From NCBI GenBank assembly GCA_900543305.1, contig UQQZ01000029.1, positions 1 through 29,036 on the forward strand: a stretch of 29,036 bases of DNA, read 5' to 3'. A program made the position numbers and the translations under genes. The stretch comes from an uncultured Oscillospiraceae bacterium (GTDB lineage Bacteria > Bacillota > Clostridia > Oscillospirales > Acutalibacteraceae). Within the stretch, counting starts at the first letter, position 1, and each line of letters opens with the position of its first letter. The notes under the pieces are model-generated. The model saw only the letters and a list, made by a program, of their open reading frames with translations, was not told the origin of the DNA and did no database searches. Below are positions 1 through 6,708 of the stretch, piece after piece.

Positions 1-435
1 GAGGAAATGGGCCGGGAGTTGATCCGCCGGTGGACCCAGCGGGTGGGCCCTGAGGACACGGTGTTCCACCTGGGGGACTTTTCCGCCTGGGGGCCTGAGA
101 AGGACCGGGAAGTCCTTTCCCTTTTGCCGGGGAAAAAGGTGTTGGTGCTGGGAAACCATGACAGGCACCGTTCCCCGGAGGAATGGCGGCAGTTGGGATT
201 CCAGGAGGCCGTGCCCTGGCCTTTGCTGTGCGAAGGGTTTTTCCTGCTGTCCCACGAGCCCCTTTACATGAACCGGAATATGCCCTACGCCAACCTGTAC
301 GGCCATGTTCACGGGAACCCCTCCTATCGGGACGTAAGCTCCCACAGCGTGTGCGTGTCGGTGGAGCGGATTGGGTACAGCCCTATTTCCTTGGAAGAAA
401 TCCGGCAAAAGCTTCGGGAGGAACAAGACGAATAA
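1..435 (+). CDS. Calcineurin-like metallophosphoesterase, 5' end outside window
   Basis: The frame is open from base 1 and the first Met (base 7) is preceded by in-frame Glu-Glu, so this is the C-terminal part of a gene that begins upstream. Visible metallophosphoesterase motifs are GDF (about residues 23-25 from that Met), GNHD (about 49-52), SHEP and GHVHG. These are metal-binding and catalytic motifs of the calcineurin-like fold. The first motif of the family (DxH, near the N-terminus) is missing and must lie left of the window. The protein is probably a small cytoplasmic phosphodiesterase or phosphatase, but the substrate cannot be read from sequence. An intrinsic terminator follows the stop codon directly, so this is the last gene of its transcript. 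Confidence 0.85.
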   Translation, partial: EEMGRELIRRWTQRVGPEDTVFHLGDFSAWGPEKDREVLSLLPGKKVLVLGNHDRHRSPEEWRQLGFQEAVPWPLLCEGFFLLSHEPLYMNRNMPYANLYGHVHGNPSYRDVSSHSVCVSVERIGYSPISLEEIRQKLREEQDE

Positions 436-442
436 GGAAAAA

Positions 443-472
443 AGCCGCCTGAGACATCGGGCGGCTCTTTTG
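443..472 (+). terminator. Intrinsic terminator after the phosphoesterase gene
   Basis: A 7-bp GC-rich stem (AGCCGCC at 443-449, GGCGGCT at 460-466) is followed by a short T tract. It lies 8 bases after the TAA stop. Confidence 0.8.
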
Positions 473-564
473 ATTTCTCCCGGAACAGACGCTGAAAAGG
501 GAGGACTTTTCTGACAGCACCCGGAAGAGAACGGGCATGGAGGGAAGTTTTAGGGAAAAACCAC

Positions 565-595
565 TTGACTTAAAGGGAACTTTATGTGCTAGAAT
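565..595 (+). promoter_or_regulatory. Probable sigma-A promoter for the aldo/keto reductase gene
   Basis: TTGACT at 565-570 and TAGAAT at 590-595, preceded by TG (587-588), form an extended -10 promoter. The 19-base spacer is long, which the extended -10 may compensate. The predicted start is about 45 bases upstream of the ATG at 647. Confidence 0.6.
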
Positions 596-646
596 AACAA
601 AAAATACCCTTTTAGTGGAAAAGGGACCGGGAAAGGACGGAGGAGT

Positions 647-1675
647 ATGCAACAAGTCACATTGGGAAGAACAGGGATCACCGTCAACAAAAACGGATTT
701 GGAGCGCTGCCCATTCAGCGGGTCAGCGCGGACTACGCGGGAAAGCTGCTGCGAAAAGCTTTTGACGCGGGGATCACCTATTTTGACACCGCCCGCTCGT
801 ACAGCGACAGTGAGGAAAAAATGGGCCTGGCCCTGTCCGACGTGCGGGAGAAGCTTTACATCGCCACTAAGACCCCTTCTACCACGGTGGAGGGATTTTG
901 GAAGGATCTGGAAACCAGCCTGCGGCTGCTGAAGACCGACTACATCGACGTGTATCAGTTCCACAATCCGGCCTTCTGTCCCAAACCCGGGGACGGCACC
1001 GGACTGTATGAAGCCATGGAGGAAGCCAAGGCCCAGGGGAAAATCCGGTTTATCGGCATCACCAATCACCGCCTGAATGTGGCGGAGGAGGCGGCAGCTT
1101 CCGGCCTTTACGACACGTTGCAGTTCCCCTTCTGCTATCTGGCTACAGACCGGGACATCGCCCTGGTGAATCTGTGCAAGGAAAACAACGTGGGCTTCAT
1201 CTCCATGAAAGGCCTCTCCGGTGGGCTGATCACCAATTCCGCCGCGGCCTATGCCTGGCAGGCCAAGTTTGACAACGCCCTGCCCATTTGGGGCGTGCAG
1301 AAGGAGGAGGAGCTGGACGAGTTCATTTCCTATATCGACAATCCTCCCACCATGGAGGATCCGGAGATTCAGGCGGTGATCGAGAAGGACCGGAAGGAAC
1401 TTATCGGCAATTTCTGCCGTGCCTGCGGCTATTGCATGCCTTGCCCGGTGGGGATCACCATCAACCAGTGCGCCCGGATGAGCCAGCTGATTCGCCGGTC
1501 TCCCTCTGCCAATTGGCTGACTCCGGAGAGCCAGGCCATGATGATGAAGATCGAGGATTGCCTCCACTGCGGCCAGTGCAAGAGCAAGTGTCCCTACGGC
1601 TTGGATACTCCCACGCTGCTGGAGCAGAACCTGGAAGACTACAAAAACATCTTGGCTGGAAAAGTACAGGTATAA
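647..1675 (+). CDS. Aldo/keto reductase with C-terminal 4Fe-4S ferredoxin-like domain
   Basis: The 342-residue protein has an aldo/keto reductase barrel (about residues 1-240) with the expected catalytic tetrad: Asp47, Tyr52, Lys75 and His106. A C-terminal extension carries two cysteine clusters, C257-x2-C260-x2-C263-x2-C266 and C305-x2-C308-x2-C311-x3-C315-P. These match the iron-sulfur binding domain found in an anaerobe-rich subgroup of this family. It is probably a soluble oxidoreductase linking NAD(P)H and Fe-S electron transfer, substrate unknown. The ATG at 647 has a strong GGAGGAG site 3-9 bases upstream. The gene is monocistronic with its own promoter. Transcription probably runs through the downstream repeats to the terminator at 2005-2039. 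Confidence 0.92.
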   Translation: MQQVTLGRTGITVNKNGFGALPIQRVSADYAGKLLRKAFDAGITYFDTARSYSDSEEKMGLALSDVREKLYIATKTPSTTVEGFWKDLETSLRLLKTDYIDVYQFHNPAFCPKPGDGTGLYEAMEEAKAQGKIRFIGITNHRLNVAEEAAASGLYDTLQFPFCYLATDRDIALVNLCKENNVGFISMKGLSGGLITNSAAAYAWQAKFDNALPIWGVQKEEELDEFISYIDNPPTMEDPEIQAVIEKDRKELIGNFCRACGYCMPCPVGITINQCARMSQLIRRSPSANWLTPESQAMMMKIEDCLHCGQCKSKCPYGLDTPTLLEQNLEDYKNILAGKVQV

Positions 1676-1694
1676 ACCGCAGGAAAGAATCCGT

Positions 1695-2007
1695 TTCCAA
1701 GCGCGGACGGAAGGCTGCCATGGATCACTAAAAAAGTGAGGGAACCGAGGGACCACGGGAAGAGAAAGTACCTTGCGTTTTTGGCAAGAAAAAGTCTGCT
1801 TCCAAGCGCGGACGGAAGACTGCCACGGATCGCCGAAAAAGCGAGGGAACCGAGCGACCACGCGAAGTAAAAGTTCTTTGCGTCTTTGGCAAGAAAAAGT
1901 CTGCTTTCAAGCGCGGACGGAAGACTGCCACGGATCGCCGAAAAAGTGAGGGAACCGAGCGACCACGCGAAGTAAAAGTTCTTTGCTTCTTTCTTTCAAG
2001 AAAGAAG
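1695..2007. repeat. Tandem intergenic repeat, three copies, 105-bp period
   Basis: The landmark GCGCGGACGGAAG starts at 1701, 1806 and 1911, exactly 105 bases apart. Copies are about 1695-1799, 1800-1904 and 1905-2007. Copies 2 and 3 differ at only about two positions over their first 80 bases; copy 1 is more diverged. The third copy ends differently, in a perfect 9-bp hairpin (CTTCTTTCT at 1986-1994, AGAAAGAAG at 1999-2007). Because 105 is a multiple of three, the minus strand stays open across the copies, giving an apparent 35-residue repeat protein. I see no independent support for translation. Parts of the unit recur in the repeat at 3827-4053. Confidence 0.85.
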
Positions 2008-2039
2008 GAGACCGTCCTCTGGGGCGGCCTCCTTTTTTT
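2005..2039 (+). terminator. Intrinsic terminator downstream of the repeats
   Basis: Stem arms AAGGAG-A-CCG (2005-2014) and CGG-C-CTCCTT (2025-2034) end in a run of seven T (2033-2039). It probably ends the aldo/keto reductase transcript. It overlaps the last bases of the repeat hairpin. Confidence 0.75.
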
Positions 2040-2052
2040 ATGGTAGTTTCTT

Positions 2053-2841
2053 TTAAAGCTCATACACAGACCCGTCATCGGAGAATTCCACTTGGTCCCC
2101 TAAAATCCCTTTGGCAGCTGCCAGTTCTCCTGAAAAATCGTGAAGGATCTCCAAGCCGTGATGGTAGAAGACCACCTTCCCCACCTGAGCGCCCGAGTCC
2201 TTGAGCTCCTGGCAAAGGGAAGCCGCCCGGTGATGGCCCGTCTCCAGGAAGACCAGATCCGCCCCGTCCAGATGGGGGAGCAGCTCGGAAAAGTCTCGGA
2301 AATCCCCGGAAAACAGCACTTTCTTTCCCTCCGCCTCCAGCAGGAAGGAATAACTGAGCCAGGGGGCGCCAGGTTCCGGCTGACCTAGATGACAGTTGTG
2401 AAATGCCAGAAGGGAAACGCCATCCTGGTGATAAGCTCGCCCATCCCGGAGCAGATGGGGTTCCAGACGAAATACAGTTTCGTAGTGGCCTTCGCTGGCC
2501 AGAAGCATGGCCTTGACCCCTGCGTAAACGGCCAAGTCCGGCAGGTGAACCTGGATGGTCTTCCCCTCCATCCGCGCCTGATGCTCCGGAGAAAGGGTGC
2601 ATAGCTTCCGAAAATTCCACAGAAGATGGGGCAGACCTCCTACATGATCCATGTGGGTGTGGGTGATAAAAATAGCAGCGGTTTTCTGCTGGTCGATGCC
2701 CAGCAGATAGGAAGCGTAAGCGCAGTTTTCTCCCGCATCGATAAAATACAGCTGATCGCCAATTTCCACGGCCACCGAAGTCTGGTGACGGCCGGGCATG
2801 GGCTCGGTGCCGGAGCAGCTGCCCAGTACAGTGAGTTTCAT
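2053..2841 (-). CDS. MBL-fold metal-dependent hydrolase
   Basis: The 262-residue protein begins MKLTVLGSCSG and has the metallo-beta-lactamase fold metal site: HTHMDH at residues 61-66, a later His (148 or 151), SGD at 178-180 and a His pair at 227-228. The arrangement resembles the RNase Z / phosphodiesterase-like branch of the superfamily, so hydrolysis of a phosphodiester or ester is possible. The substrate is not recognisable. The reading frame continues upstream to about 3060, but the start at 2841 is chosen because AAGGGGA lies at proper distance and conserved sequence begins there. The upstream part is low-complexity Arg/Pro. It has its own promoter at 2879-2906. Confidence 0.85.
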   Translation of the reverse strand: MKLTVLGSCSGTEPMPGRHQTSVAVEIGDQLYFIDAGENCAYASYLLGIDQQKTAAIFITHTHMDHVGGLPHLLWNFRKLCTLSPEHQARMEGKTIQVHLPDLAVYAGVKAMLLASEGHYETVFRLEPHLLRDGRAYHQDGVSLLAFHNCHLGQPEPGAPWLSYSFLLEAEGKKVLFSGDFRDFSELLPHLDGADLVFLETGHHRAASLCQELKDSGAQVGKVVFYHHGLEILHDFSGELAAAKGILGDQVEFSDDGSVYEL

Positions 2842-2878
2842 AGAGAAATCCCCTTTCTCGGGATGACAAGTTTCCTCC

Positions 2879-2906
2879 AGCATAACACAGCCGGGAAAAA
2901 TGTCAA
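2879..2906 (-). promoter_or_regulatory. Promoter of the MBL hydrolase gene
   Basis: On the minus strand, TTGACA (plus 2901-2906) and TATGCT (plus 2879-2884) are separated by 16 bases. The -10 is preceded by TGT, giving an extended -10. The predicted start is about 30 bases upstream of the ATG. Confidence 0.7.
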
Positions 2907-2922
2907 GAGGGGGAAAGGGTGC

Positions 2923-2948
2923 AAAAAAAGGAGACCTTCCCGGTCTCC
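2923..2948 (-). terminator. Intrinsic terminator of the DUF134-NifX gene
   Basis: The minus strand reads GGAGACC, five loop bases, GGTCTCC, then a run of seven T (plus 2923-2929). It lies about 20 bases past the stop codon at 2970. Confidence 0.9.
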
Positions 2949-2969
2949 CTTTTCTTGTTTTGTCAGGCC

Positions 2970-3743
2970 TCAGCAGCCGTGGCCGCAGGTATGTCCGTGG
3001 CCTTCTCCACAGGAATGGCCGCCTTCGCCGCAGGAATGACCTTGGCCGTGATGGTTGCACAGAATGTCCGGCTGGAACTGAAGCTTGCCGGCCAGCAAGT
3101 CCTCCACCGCTTGATCAGCACTGCCAGAGACACCGCCGAAGAGCTGAATCCCAGCCTGAGCCAGAGCCGTACGGGCGCCGCCGCCAATGCCTCCACAGAT
3201 GAGAGTATCCACTCCCTGCTCCCGGAGGAAGCCTGCCAGGGCTCCGTGGCCGCTGCCGTTGGTATCCACCACCTGGGAGGAAACCACCTTGCCCTCTTGG
3301 GCTTCGTAAATCTTAAACTGTGCCGTATGGCCAAAATGCTGGAATACCTGGCCGTTTTCATAAGTAACTGCAATTTTCATGGAAAATCCACTCCTTTGAT
3401 GCTGATTCTGATGGGGACAGTGGGGACAGGCCGTTCCGGAATCGGGACCGGGGCAGACTTCGAACTGGCCCCCCTGAATCTGCAATTCCCGGCCCTGGGT
3501 CAAGCAAAGGGCCAGTTTCTTGCGGGCGTTGTTGTAGATCACCTGGACGGTGGCTCGGGCGACACCCATCTGCCGGGCAGCTTCTTCCTGGGTCAAGCCC
3601 ACCAGGTCCAGCAGACGGATAGTTTCGAATTCGTCTACGGTCATGACCAAAGGTTCCCGGGGACAAGAGGAATCTTCCAGGCTGCCAAAGCGGCGGCATC
3701 CGGGCAGGGCGCACACCCGTCGGCGTTTACAAGGTCTTGGCAT
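2970..3743 (-). CDS. DUF134 DNA-binding domain fused to NifX/NifB-type dinitrogenase cofactor domain
   Basis: The 257-residue protein has an N-terminal DUF134 domain (about 1-90) with basic MPRPCKRRRV, VTVDEFETIRLLDL-like core and a helix-turn-helix typical of sigma-70 region 4 (TQEEAARQMGVARATV, 51-66). A Cys-rich linker follows (97-109). A NifX/NifB-like iron-molybdenum-cofactor-binding domain spans about 122-228, and a His/Cys-rich tail (229-257) is a probable metal-binding segment. Family knowledge suggests a regulator or carrier sensing Fe-S or metal status; the partner is unknown and no nitrogenase genes are visible. The start at 3743 has GGAGGTGGG upstream. Met122 (plus 3378-3380) also has AAAGGAG upstream, so a short NifX-only form could be made. 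Confidence 0.88.
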   Translation of the reverse strand: MPRPCKRRRVCALPGCRRFGSLEDSSCPREPLVMTVDEFETIRLLDLVGLTQEEAARQMGVARATVQVIYNNARKKLALCLTQGRELQIQGGQFEVCPGPDSGTACPHCPHQNQHQRSGFSMKIAVTYENGQVFQHFGHTAQFKIYEAQEGKVVSSQVVDTNGSGHGALAGFLREQGVDTLICGGIGGGARTALAQAGIQLFGGVSGSADQAVEDLLAGKLQFQPDILCNHHGQGHSCGEGGHSCGEGHGHTCGHGC

Positions 3744-3760
3744 GTTCCCACCTCCATTTC

Positions 3761-3772
3761 TGGCATATGCCA
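3761..3772. promoter_or_regulatory. Perfect 12-bp palindrome, candidate operator
   Basis: TGGCATATGCCA lies between the -10 element (3787-3792) and the ribosome binding site of the DUF134-NifX gene, at roughly +8 to +19 of the predicted transcript. This position suits a repressor site. Autoregulation by the DUF134 domain is only inferred. Confidence 0.45.
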
Positions 3773-3786
3773 TTTATTTCTTCCTT

Positions 3787-3814
3787 AGTATAGCACACTT
3801 TTTTCCATTGTCAA
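3787..3814 (-). promoter_or_regulatory. Strong sigma-A promoter of the DUF134-NifX gene
   Basis: The minus strand has a consensus TTGACA (plus 3809-3814), a 16-base spacer and TATACT (plus 3787-3792). Confidence 0.85.
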
Positions 3815-3826
3815 CGGGGAAAAGGA

Positions 3827-4053
3827 GGATTTTCCAAAAAAGGTGTGAGCGGAAAAACACACCAGGGCAAGAAAAACCGGCGCCCGGGAAAGCAGGTTGG
3901 CTTCCAAGGCGCCAGGGGAAGACTGCCAACAGCCAGCCTTTTTCTCTTTTCCTGTCCTAGGGATGGGGGATTTTCTAAAAAAGGTGTGAGCGGAAAAGCA
4001 CACCAGGGCAAGAAAAACCGGCGCCTGGAAAGCAGGTTGGCTTCCAAGGCGCC
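3827..4053. repeat. Tandem intergenic repeat, two copies, 141-bp period, related to the 1.7-2.0 kb repeat
   Basis: Copies of about 86 bases start at 3827 and 3968. Shared landmarks are AGGTGTGAGCGGAAAA (3841 and 3982), CACACCAGGGCAAGAAAAAC and GGTTGGCTTCCAAGGCGCC. The copy ends can form a stem between GGCGCC and GGCGCC, better matched in copy 2 (GGCGCC-TGGAA with TTCCAAGGCGCC). The spacer contains GGGGAAGACTGCCA. Together, GGCAAGAAAAA, GGCTTCCAAG and GGAAGACTGCCA also occur in order in the repeat at 1695-2007, so I regard both as members of one family. No coding role is supported. Confidence 0.8.
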
Positions 4054-4075
4054 GGTATGATACAAAGGATAGGGG

Positions 4076-4091
4076 AGACGGTTCGCCGTCT
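4076..4091 (-). terminator. Hairpin just after pap, weak terminator
   Basis: A 6-bp stem AGACGG/CCGTCT with a four-base loop lies 8 bases beyond the pap stop codon. The following minus-strand bases are C/T-rich rather than a clean T run, so termination may be partial. Confidence 0.45.
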
Positions 4092-4099
4092 TTCAATGA

Positions 4100-5569
4100 T
4101 TACAGGGCCTTTTCCAGGGCATCGATGACGATCTTCAAGGCCTTGATTCGGGCATACTTCTTGTCCACGGACTCCAGAATATGCCAGGGGGCATAGGTGG
4201 TGCTGGTTTTCTGGAGCATCTCGTCGATGGCGTTTTCGTAGTCGTCCCATTTCTCCCGGTTCCGCCAATCCTCATCGGTAATTTTCCACTGTTTGGAGGG
4301 AGTGTTCTGACGGTCGGTAAAACGGGCCAGCTGGGTATCCTTGTCGATGTGGACCCAGAATTTCAGGATCACAGCGCCCCAGTTGTGGAGTTCCTGTTCG
4401 AACTCGTTCATTTCATAATAGGCCCGCTGCCAGTCATTTTCCGAGCAGAACCCTTCCAGACGTTCCACCATGACCCGGCCGTACCAGCTCCGGTCAAAGA
4501 TGGCAATGTGGCCTGTTTTAGGCAGACGGGTCCAGAACCGCCACAGGTAATGGCGGGCTTTTTCCTTGGGTTCCGGGCTGGCAATGGGATGCACCTCAAA
4601 GCCCCGGGGATCCAGGGCGCCGGTGAGCCGCTTGATGTTGCCGCCCTTGCCGGCGGCGTCCCAGCCTTCGTAGACGATCACCACGGGGACCCGTTTCCGA
4701 TACAGCCGGTTGTGAAGCTTGCCCAGCTTTTCCTGAAGCAGGCGCAGCTGGACTTTATAGTCGGCATCGGAGATGGTCTGGTCCAAGGGCACATCCTTAA
4801 GTTTGGGCATTTTTACCAGGGGGAACACGTTCTGCAGCAGAGGCACAGCCAGGCTGTCGTTGTGCAGGGCGGTCTCAATGCCCATGCAGAGGGTCTCCAA
4901 CACCTGGAGTTCCGCGAACTTTTTGTTTTTGGAGTCCACAATGTACCAGGGAGCGCTGGGGGTGTTGGTGTCGTCCAGATACCGGTCAAAGGCTTCCAGG
5001 CATTGGTCGTAATGGCGGTTTTGCCAGATATCGCCCTTGCTGACCCGCCAGGCGGTATCTTTTTCAGCCAGCAGCCGGTCGATGCGGTTTTCCTGTTCCT
5101 TTTTGCTGATGTGGAAGAAGAACTTCAGCACCAGATACCCGTTGTCCGTCAGCTGGCGCTCAAAGTGTTTGACACTTTCCACCCGCTGGGAGTAGGCTTT
5201 GTCGTCCAGCTCTCCGCTCAGGCGTTCCTTCATGATCTGATTCATCCAGCCGGAATCCAGGAAGGTAAACTTGCCGGCCTCGGGGATTTTCTCAAAGAAC
5301 CGGTATAGGAAAGGCTTGCGGCTTTCCTCCTCGGTGGGGGTGTCGGGCATGGAGAAGACCTTAAAAAACCGGGGATCGATATTGCGGATGATTTGGCCGA
5401 TGGAGCTGCCCTTTCCGGCGGCGCCCCACCCCTCAATGAGCACCAGCACCGGCAGCTTTTTCTCTTTCAATTTCATCTGCTGGATTTCCAGTTTTTCCTG
5501 AGCAGCCTTCAAACGCTGTTTTTGTTCGTCTCCCGAAGGCCGTTCCGGGCGTATCCAATTTTTCAGCAT
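4100..5569 (-). CDS. pap: Polyphosphate:AMP phosphotransferase (two-domain PPK2 family)
   Basis: The 489-residue protein contains two PPK2 domains in tandem, the layout and size of class II PPK2 enzymes that phosphorylate AMP to ADP from polyphosphate. Each has a Walker A: GWGAAGKG (47-54) and GWDAAGKG (302-309). The C-terminal domain has the canonical FDRSWYGR (358-365) and VERLEGF. The N-terminal domain has FLDSGWMN (103-110) instead, lacking the usual Arg and Tyr, so catalysis probably rests on the C-terminal domain. This agrees with what is known of the family. The ATG at 5569 has AGGTGA about 9 bases upstream. The gene lies downstream of proC in the same direction but has its own promoter. 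Confidence 0.93.
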   Translation of the reverse strand: MLKNWIRPERPSGDEQKQRLKAAQEKLEIQQMKLKEKKLPVLVLIEGWGAAGKGSSIGQIIRNIDPRFFKVFSMPDTPTEEESRKPFLYRFFEKIPEAGKFTFLDSGWMNQIMKERLSGELDDKAYSQRVESVKHFERQLTDNGYLVLKFFFHISKKEQENRIDRLLAEKDTAWRVSKGDIWQNRHYDQCLEAFDRYLDDTNTPSAPWYIVDSKNKKFAELQVLETLCMGIETALHNDSLAVPLLQNVFPLVKMPKLKDVPLDQTISDADYKVQLRLLQEKLGKLHNRLYRKRVPVVIVYEGWDAAGKGGNIKRLTGALDPRGFEVHPIASPEPKEKARHYLWRFWTRLPKTGHIAIFDRSWYGRVMVERLEGFCSENDWQRAYYEMNEFEQELHNWGAVILKFWVHIDKDTQLARFTDRQNTPSKQWKITDEDWRNREKWDDYENAIDEMLQKTSTTYAPWHILESVDKKYARIKALKIVIDALEKAL

Positions 5570-5594
5570 AGACAGTCACCTCAGTGATCCCCAG

Positions 5595-5610
5595 CCGCAC
5601 AAAGGTGCGG
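5595..5610 (-). other. 5' leader hairpin of pap
   Basis: CCGCAC/GTGCGG forms a 6-bp stem with a four-base loop close to the predicted 5' end of the pap mRNA. It may stabilise the transcript. Confidence 0.5.
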
Positions 5611-5627
5611 GGAAAAGTTATAACGCT

Positions 5628-5636
5628 ATTATACCA
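5628..5636 (-). promoter_or_regulatory. Extended -10 promoter of pap
   Basis: The minus strand reads TGGTATAAT, a perfect extended -10. No good -35 is seen at the right distance. The region upstream is A/T-rich. Confidence 0.65.
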
Positions 5637-5738
5637 ATTCTTTTCCAAAAAAGCACCTATTTTTTTGAAAAAACTGAGAAAAAATAGAGAAAATTACCAG
5701 GAATCTGGGGCTCTATCCACAGTAACCCGAGGAGAAGA

Positions 5739-6536
5739 TTATTTTCCTTTCCGCTGAACCGCGTCCACGGCGGAGATCACGCTGCCCCGGAATCCCTGCC
5801 GTTCCAGCTCGGCCACTCCCTGGATGGTGGTGCCGCCGGGGGAGCACACCGCGTCCTTCATGGCACCGGGATGCTCTCCCGTAACCAGATGCAGTTTGGC
5901 GGTGCCCAGGAGCATCTGGGCAGCCAGCCGGTAGGAAAGTTCCCGAGGCAGCCCGTGCATGACCCCGGCGTCTCCCAGGGCTTCCAGGAACATGGCAGCC
6001 CAGGCGGGGCCGCAGCCGCTGATGGTTCCCCCGATGCCCATTTGGCTGGGGGTCACGTCTTCCACCATGCCCAAAGAGGAGAGAAGTTCTTTCACCTGGA
6101 CATATTCTTCCGGATCCAGGGAATGCTCCTGTTCCAGGAGGATCACCCCTTCCCCTACGGAGACGGGGGTGTTGGGCATGGTGCTCAAGTGGTGGACACC
6201 GGCGGGCAGAATTTCCTCAAACCGCTGAAAAGACCAGCCTGCCGCCACGGAGAGCAGGAGTTTCCCTTTCAGCAGATCCCCCAGGGGAGCCAGCACCTCC
6301 TCCACCAGGTAAGGCTTCACTGCCACCACCAGCAGGTCCGCGTTCCGGGCCACTTCCGCCCCGTCCCGGCAGGGGACGGCACCCAGAGTCCGGGTGTTGT
6401 CGCACAGCCGCTCCCAGCGCCGGGCGCAGGCGAAGATTTGGTTTCCTTCCAGGGCGCCCTGTTCCACAAATCCCTTGGCCATGGCCTGGGCCATGTTGCC
6501 AAACCCTAAAAATCCCACAGAACGTATTTTTTTCAT
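5739..6536 (-). CDS. proC: Pyrroline-5-carboxylate reductase
   Basis: The 265-residue cytoplasmic enzyme catalyses NAD(P)H-dependent reduction of pyrroline-5-carboxylate to proline, the last biosynthetic step. The N-terminal Rossmann motif GFLGFGNMAQAMAKG is at about 8-22. Family motifs MPNTPVSVGEG, GCGPAW and, near the C-terminus, SPGGTTIQGVAELE are all present and in order. The frame stays open to 6605, but the start at 6536 (MKKIRSVGFLG) places the nucleotide-binding strand correctly and has AAGGTG upstream. Length is typical of the family. The gene is divergent from the sulfatase gene; the two promoters are back to back at 6589-6658. Confidence 0.95.
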   Translation of the reverse strand: MKKIRSVGFLGFGNMAQAMAKGFVEQGALEGNQIFACARRWERLCDNTRTLGAVPCRDGAEVARNADLLVVAVKPYLVEEVLAPLGDLLKGKLLLSVAAGWSFQRFEEILPAGVHHLSTMPNTPVSVGEGVILLEQEHSLDPEEYVQVKELLSSLGMVEDVTPSQMGIGGTISGCGPAWAAMFLEALGDAGVMHGLPRELSYRLAAQMLLGTAKLHLVTGEHPGAMKDAVCSPGGTTIQGVAELERQGFRGSVISAVDAVQRKGK

Positions 6537-6561
6537 GGGTTGATCCACACCTTTCCAGAAA

Positions 6562-6577
6562 GCCCGGGATGCCGGGC
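6562..6577 (-). other. 5' leader hairpin of proC
   Basis: GCCCGG and CCGGGC form a 6-bp all-GC stem with a four-base loop about 5 bases after the predicted transcription start. Confidence 0.45.
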
Positions 6578-6588
6578 GGTTTTTGGCT

Positions 6589-6617
6589 ATTATAGCACAG
6601 ACCATGCGGAATGAAAA
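6589..6617 (-). promoter_or_regulatory. Promoter of proC
   Basis: The minus strand has a perfect TATAAT (plus 6589-6594), a 17-base spacer and a weak -35 TTTTCA (plus 6612-6617). Confidence 0.6.
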
Positions 6618-6629
6618 ACAGAAATCGCC

Positions 6630-6658
6630 TTGCGGATTGGAGAAAACTATGTTATATT
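6630..6658 (+). promoter_or_regulatory. Probable promoter of the LTA-synthase-like gene
   Basis: TTGCGG (6630-6635), a 17-base spacer and TATATT (6653-6658). The -35 is weak. The element diverges from the proC promoter with only 12 bases between the two -35 regions. Confidence 0.5.
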
Positions 6659-6708
6659 TTACAAAGATTTAACCTGCGATGAGTTTATGTGTTTAAAGAA
6701 GGGATCCC

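Noticed and set aside
383..1861. 492-residue open frame on the minus strand
   Set aside because: It lies opposite the aldo/keto reductase gene, which has complete motifs, promoter and ribosome binding site. Its own sequence has no recognisable domain, and its N-terminal part comes from the tandem repeat.
1695..2007. CRISPR array
   Set aside because: Units are 105 bp, nearly identical throughout, with no alternation of short repeats and unique spacers, and no cas genes nearby.
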